A stretch of DNA of 64,000 bases from JAAYDF01 sp964511155 (lineage in GTDB: Bacteria > Planctomycetota > Phycisphaerae > UBA1845 > PWPN01): contig CAZEEJ010000001.1 in NCBI GenBank assembly GCA_964511155.1, forward strand, positions 1 through 64,000, given 5' to 3'. How positions within the stretch are numbered: position 1 is the stretch's first letter; each line of letters starts with the position of its first letter. Below the pieces are notes generated by a model. It was not told the DNA's origin. It ran no database searches and worked only from the letters and a program-made list of their open reading frames with translations. Shown here piece after piece: positions 60,929-64,000 of the stretch. Made by a program: the position numbers and the translations under genes.

Positions 60929-61603
60929 TTAATATGCGTCGGACAGAAACGGGTTCGACTTGCGTTCATTCTCGATGGTCGTCATCGGACCATGCCCCGA
61001 GTAAACGACCGTCTCCGGGGGCAGGGACAGAAGCTGCGTGCGGATGTTCGCGATGAGCCGATCCGGGTCCGAGCCCGGAAAGTCCGTCCGGCCCACGCTG
61101 CCCGCGAAGAGGGCATCGCCCGTGAAGACCAGCCCCGCCTCCGCGCTGTAGAGCGACCGCCCGCCGGGCGAATGCCCCGACGTGTCCAGGGCGATCCAGT
61201 CGACCGCTCCCAGCCGCAACGGCTGCTGGGGGGTAAGATCCCCATCCGCCGGCGTGTTCAGGATCACGTGGAACCCGAACGGGGCGGAAAGGTTCAACGC
61301 CGGGTCCGTCAGCATCGGCTGATCCGCTTCCGCCAGCAGAACCTCTGCTTGCGGGTGGGCCTCGTGCACCGCGTCCAGGCCCGCCACGTGGTCCGCATGA
61401 CCGTGTGTCAGCAGGATCTTCTCAACGGCGATGCCCTCCCGTTCGACGTAATCGAGCAGCCGCCGAACCTGGTCCCCCAGCCCGGGGTCGATGACCCACC
61501 CCACGCGCCCGCCCCCAGCGCCCGCGACGCTGACCACGTACGCGTTCTCCCCGAACATCGAGTCGATAAAGGCCTTGACCGTCACCGGTGAAGTAGTCGT
61601 CAC
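60929..61603 (-). CDS. MBL-fold metallo-hydrolase (glyoxalase II-like)
   Basis: 224 residues from a GTG at 61603 with AGGAG upstream; the frame is open to 61648. The metallo-beta-lactamase motif HGHADH, followed by DTSGHSPGG, FTGDALFAGSVGRTDF and SGHGPMTTIENERKSNPF, is complete, as in small thiolester or glyoxalase II-like hydrolases. It is followed by a 289-bp non-coding space (60640-60928) and preceded by 13 bp from the amidase stop, so the two may be co-transcribed. Confidence 0.92.
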   Translation of the reverse strand: MTTTSPVTVKAFIDSMFGENAYVVSVAGAGGGRVGWVIDPGLGDQVRRLLDYVEREGIAVEKILLTHGHADHVAGLDAVHEAHPQAEVLLAEADQPMLTDPALNLSAPFGFHVILNTPADGDLTPQQPLRLGAVDWIALDTSGHSPGGRSLYSAEAGLVFTGDALFAGSVGRTDFPGSDPDRLIANIRTQLLSLPPETVVYSGHGPMTTIENERKSNPFLSDAY

Positions 61604-61616
61604 GAGTCGGCCTCTC

Positions 61617-63704
61617 CTATTCCAGGCAATCCGGGTCGCCGGGAACATCCGCCCCCGAGAAGCACCCGCGGAACTTGGTCAAATCGAGCCCGTCCACGTC
61701 GCCCTCGTTGTCCAGGTCGGCCCACTGGCAGCCGCCGCCCACGGTCACCCCCGACCCCGCGACGCAGGCCTGGAACGCACCGAAATCATCCAGGTCCACG
61801 TCGCCGTCACCGTCTCGATCCCCCGGTACAGGCCGCGGCCCCAGAACGACCAGCGCCGCCGCATTCGACGTCGCCGACCCGTGGATGTTGGTCACCACGC
61901 AGCGGTACGCCCCGGCATCCGCCGCCGTCACGTCCCACACCGTCATCGTCGGTGTTTGCACCATGAAGAAGTGCCCATCGTTCTGCAGATCCACTTCGTT
62001 CTTCTGCCACTGATACCCCAGCGGCGAGGTGCCGCTCGCCTGGATGCTGAACTGCACATATTCTCCCAGGTACGCGCTCTGCTCGGCCGGATGCTGGGTC
62101 ACCACCGGTGCCCCGGCTACCTCGATCTGCTTGGCTGCCGTTGGGCCGAACCAACTCACTCCCTCGCGGATCATCCGCCAGTCCGTGGTGTAGGTGCCGG
62201 GCGTCGTCGGTGCGGTCATGTTGAAGGTGAACGTGTAGTTCTGGCCGGGGCGTACCTCGCCGCTGATCGTATGTCGGGTCGTGGCCGTGAAGGGATCGCT
62301 GTCGCTTACCGCCCCCAGTCTGAACCCTCGGTCGGCTCTCCACAGCACGCCGCGGTTGCGCATGGTGATGCTCACGCTGAACGTCTGCCCCGCCTGCACT
62401 TGCGTCGGCAGGTTGTCGCTCACGTACTCGTTCGAGTACTTGTCCCACGTCGGGGTCCGGCCGAAGTACTCGCACACCGCCTTGTACAGACCCCACTGCG
62501 TGGCGGAGCGGAAGAAACTGTCGGTGAGGTAAACCGCGTCTTTGCTGCAGTTGTCATGGAAGGCCAGTTCGACCAGGCACGCCGGCCGGTTCGGAATGCG
62601 GATCTCGCCGAACCCTCCCGCTGAATCCCGGGGCGCCCCGCCGTTGCGGATCGGCCAATTCGCGTCGTAAATGGCCCGGATGGCCGCATCGAGGTTGGTC
62701 TTGACCGTCTGAGCGAGCGTGAGGCTGTTCGCCTCGTGCGCCGGATGCTCCATCGCCGAGTCCCGGTAGACTTCCGTCCCGCTGGCCGTGCCGCCGCCGC
62801 CGGCGTTGGTGTGATGGGCGATGTAGATGTTCGAGCCGCGATAGTCCGCAAACAGCGGCCGGGCGCGAATGTCATCATTCGATCGGCTCGACGAGCCGGC
62901 ATCGGACGTGCAGATCCCCGACGAGCTGCCGTACACCGAGCAGGGCAGCCCTGCGTTTCTCAGCCACGAATACGCCGCCATCTTCCACCACGGCGAACCG
63001 GTCGCCGACTGGCAGCAGGTCGCCTCGTTCAACTCGCGCGGCACATGCACCGCCGCGCCGTCCTGCGTCAGGTACTGGTGCAGAAACTGCATCAGCCGGA
63101 TGCTGTTCGTGTCTTCGAGCACCGCCTCGCCGAACGCACACGGATCGCCCCGTTGGAACAACCAGCCGTAGGTCACGTTCCAGTATCGCCCGTGCGATGG
63201 GCCGATGGTGATGTTCAACCCTTCGAGCCCCTGGGTCGCGTCCGGGCCGATCCCGCCGGGGATCGCTTTCGGATCCGCCGGGGGCGGTTCGTTGGGGAAG
63301 TCGGCCTTCACCGGCGCCAGGTACGATGAGAGAAGCTGCCCCTCGCAGGTCAGGCGTACGTCGCGTACTTCCGGCGAGTGAACAACCAGGTCTTTGAACT
63401 GCGTGAACAGGTTCAGCAGCGCGGTCTCGTCCAAGACGTCCAGCACGTCCCGGCCGAAACGAAACTCCGCCACCCCGTCCGCCACATGCAGGGTCGGCAG
63501 CTCGACGCCTTGGGGCACCACGAGCAAATCCGGCCACCACGCCTGCGGCGCAAAGTCGCCCTCGATCCACAGCGAAGCCGTGGGGGCCTGCACCAACCCA
63601 GGGAGCTCATCCGCGCGTGCCTGGTTCCAGATGCTCGCCGAGCACAGGATGAGTGTTCCCGCAAGGACCCGAAGACCGATGTGGCGCGTACTGCCTCTTG
63701 CCAA
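61617..63704 (-). CDS. Secreted N-acetylmuramoyl-L-alanine amidase-like protein with Ig and dockerin domains
   Basis: 695 residues. A TTG at 63704 with GGAGG six bases upstream gives a signal peptide (GLRVLAGTLILCSASIWNQA); the frame is open to a GTG at 63737. Residues about 60-130 are a cell-wall-binding-like region; about 160-400 resemble Amidase_3 (NIYIAHHTNAGGGGTASG, ACLVELAFHDN), whose zinc ligands appear present but divergent. Then an NBR1-like Ig domain (about 415-515; FSVSITMRNRGVLWRADRGF), an I-set Ig domain (about 525-610; DAGAYRCVVTNIHG), and a C-terminal dockerin pair (GDRDGDGDVDLDDFGAFQAC). Likely acts on peptidoglycan. Confidence 0.82.
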   Translation of the reverse strand: MARGSTRHIGLRVLAGTLILCSASIWNQARADELPGLVQAPTASLWIEGDFAPQAWWPDLLVVPQGVELPTLHVADGVAEFRFGRDVLDVLDETALLNLFTQFKDLVVHSPEVRDVRLTCEGQLLSSYLAPVKADFPNEPPPADPKAIPGGIGPDATQGLEGLNITIGPSHGRYWNVTYGWLFQRGDPCAFGEAVLEDTNSIRLMQFLHQYLTQDGAAVHVPRELNEATCCQSATGSPWWKMAAYSWLRNAGLPCSVYGSSSGICTSDAGSSSRSNDDIRARPLFADYRGSNIYIAHHTNAGGGGTASGTEVYRDSAMEHPAHEANSLTLAQTVKTNLDAAIRAIYDANWPIRNGGAPRDSAGGFGEIRIPNRPACLVELAFHDNCSKDAVYLTDSFFRSATQWGLYKAVCEYFGRTPTWDKYSNEYVSDNLPTQVQAGQTFSVSITMRNRGVLWRADRGFRLGAVSDSDPFTATTRHTISGEVRPGQNYTFTFNMTAPTTPGTYTTDWRMIREGVSWFGPTAAKQIEVAGAPVVTQHPAEQSAYLGEYVQFSIQASGTSPLGYQWQKNEVDLQNDGHFFMVQTPTMTVWDVTAADAGAYRCVVTNIHGSATSNAAALVVLGPRPVPGDRDGDGDVDLDDFGAFQACVAGSGVTVGGGCQWADLDNEGDVDGLDLTKFRGCFSGADVPGDPDCLE

Positions 63705-63947
63705 AGAACCACCTCCGAGAAAGTGACTTCCCCACACAAAAGCCTAACCCCGGCTCCGCGACGGCGAGCCGTCTATGTCTATTGTTGTGGATTCGCCCCT
63801 CGGGGTCAATGGTCCAGGCCAGATCGTGAGGGATAAGGCATGACGGGCGGTGAGGAACGGCGCAGAATCAGGTAGGCGCGGATCAAAAAAACGCGGATAG
63901 GCGCGAATCAAAAAAATCGACGAATCGCGCACCCAACGCTCGCTCCC

Positions 63948-63970
63948 GCTTGCCTCTTCGCGGCCCAACC
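63948..63970. repeat. Dispersed repeat P8
   Basis: GCTTGCCTCTTCGCGGCCCA then ACC. The rest of 63705-64000 holds short GCGCGGATCAAAAAAA-type direct repeats (63869-63906) and no gene. Confidence 0.75.
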
Positions 63971-64000
63971 GCGCAAGGATGCACTCAACGGCTACTGAGC

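Overview
The window looks like a contig from a high-GC, probably anaerobic, carbohydrate-degrading member of the Planctomycetota, closest in style to Phycisphaerae-like lineages. This is inferred from three secreted proteins ending in dockerin-type repeats of the 'GDxNGDGxVD..DL..F..CLSG' kind, pilin-like proteins with LamG and PA14 payloads, many glycan-active enzymes, very GC-rich codons, and intergenic spaces full of palindromic and tandem repeats. Two runs of ten N (1412-1421 and 58646-58655) mark scaffold gaps of unknown true length, so this is a draft or metagenome assembly.

Layout. 1-5962: an anaerobe-type 'orange protein' (ORP)-like cluster. A sigma-54 activator (1422-2734) lies between a leftward operon (ORP-like NifX/DIM protein, second DIM protein, thioesterase) and a rightward operon (third DIM protein, DUF5320 protein, two MinD-like ATPases carrying ferredoxin motifs). 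Each operon has a -24/-12 promoter candidate preceded by the same 13-bp palindrome. 6118-15651: a membrane protein, a large secreted family-10-like glycosylhydrolase, a DUF1080 protein, a uroporphyrinogen-decarboxylase-like/thioredoxin fusion coupled to a COG0523 GTPase, and a dockerin protein. 15756-27514: housekeeping genes, namely threonine aldolase, a leftward block LOG-htrA-miaB-cmk-plsC-ispH, a PIN-TRAM protein, dnaK and an ACT protein. 27949-35306: a membrane metalloprotease, GH9 and GH15 enzymes, and two membrane proteins. 35560-39830: two large pilin-like proteins that share a sigma-28-like promoter motif and the same C-terminal signature. 39961-42702: tRNA-Leu(UAA) and two MetE C-domain-like proteins. 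43033-45383: a two-gene restriction-modification candidate in which the methyltransferase carries an Mrr-like tail. 45655-55163: a second threonine aldolase, two membrane-fusion adaptors without pumps, a DUF2179-type protein, an SSP411/YyaL protein, a small toxin-antitoxin pair and a secreted alpha/alpha-barrel protein. 55351-63704: an M16 protease, an MNT-HEPN pair translationally coupled to a cytosine-deaminase-like amidohydrolase with an altered metal site, a zinc-ribbon protein, an MBL hydrolase, and a secreted amidase with Ig and dockerin domains.

How the genes fit together. The first 6 kb is one regulatory unit: the activator, with a cysteine-rich PAS domain, probably senses redox state or a metal cofactor and switches on both flanking operons through sigma-54. 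Most other loci are short, independent operons. Exported glycan-active proteins (GHL10, DUF1080, GH9, GH15, the alpha/alpha-barrel protein and the amidase) are scattered rather than gathered in one polysaccharide-utilisation locus. Intergenic DNA carries at least six dispersed repeat families, several of which abut or overlap the 3' ends of genes. I saw no transposase, prophage, CRISPR array or rRNA.
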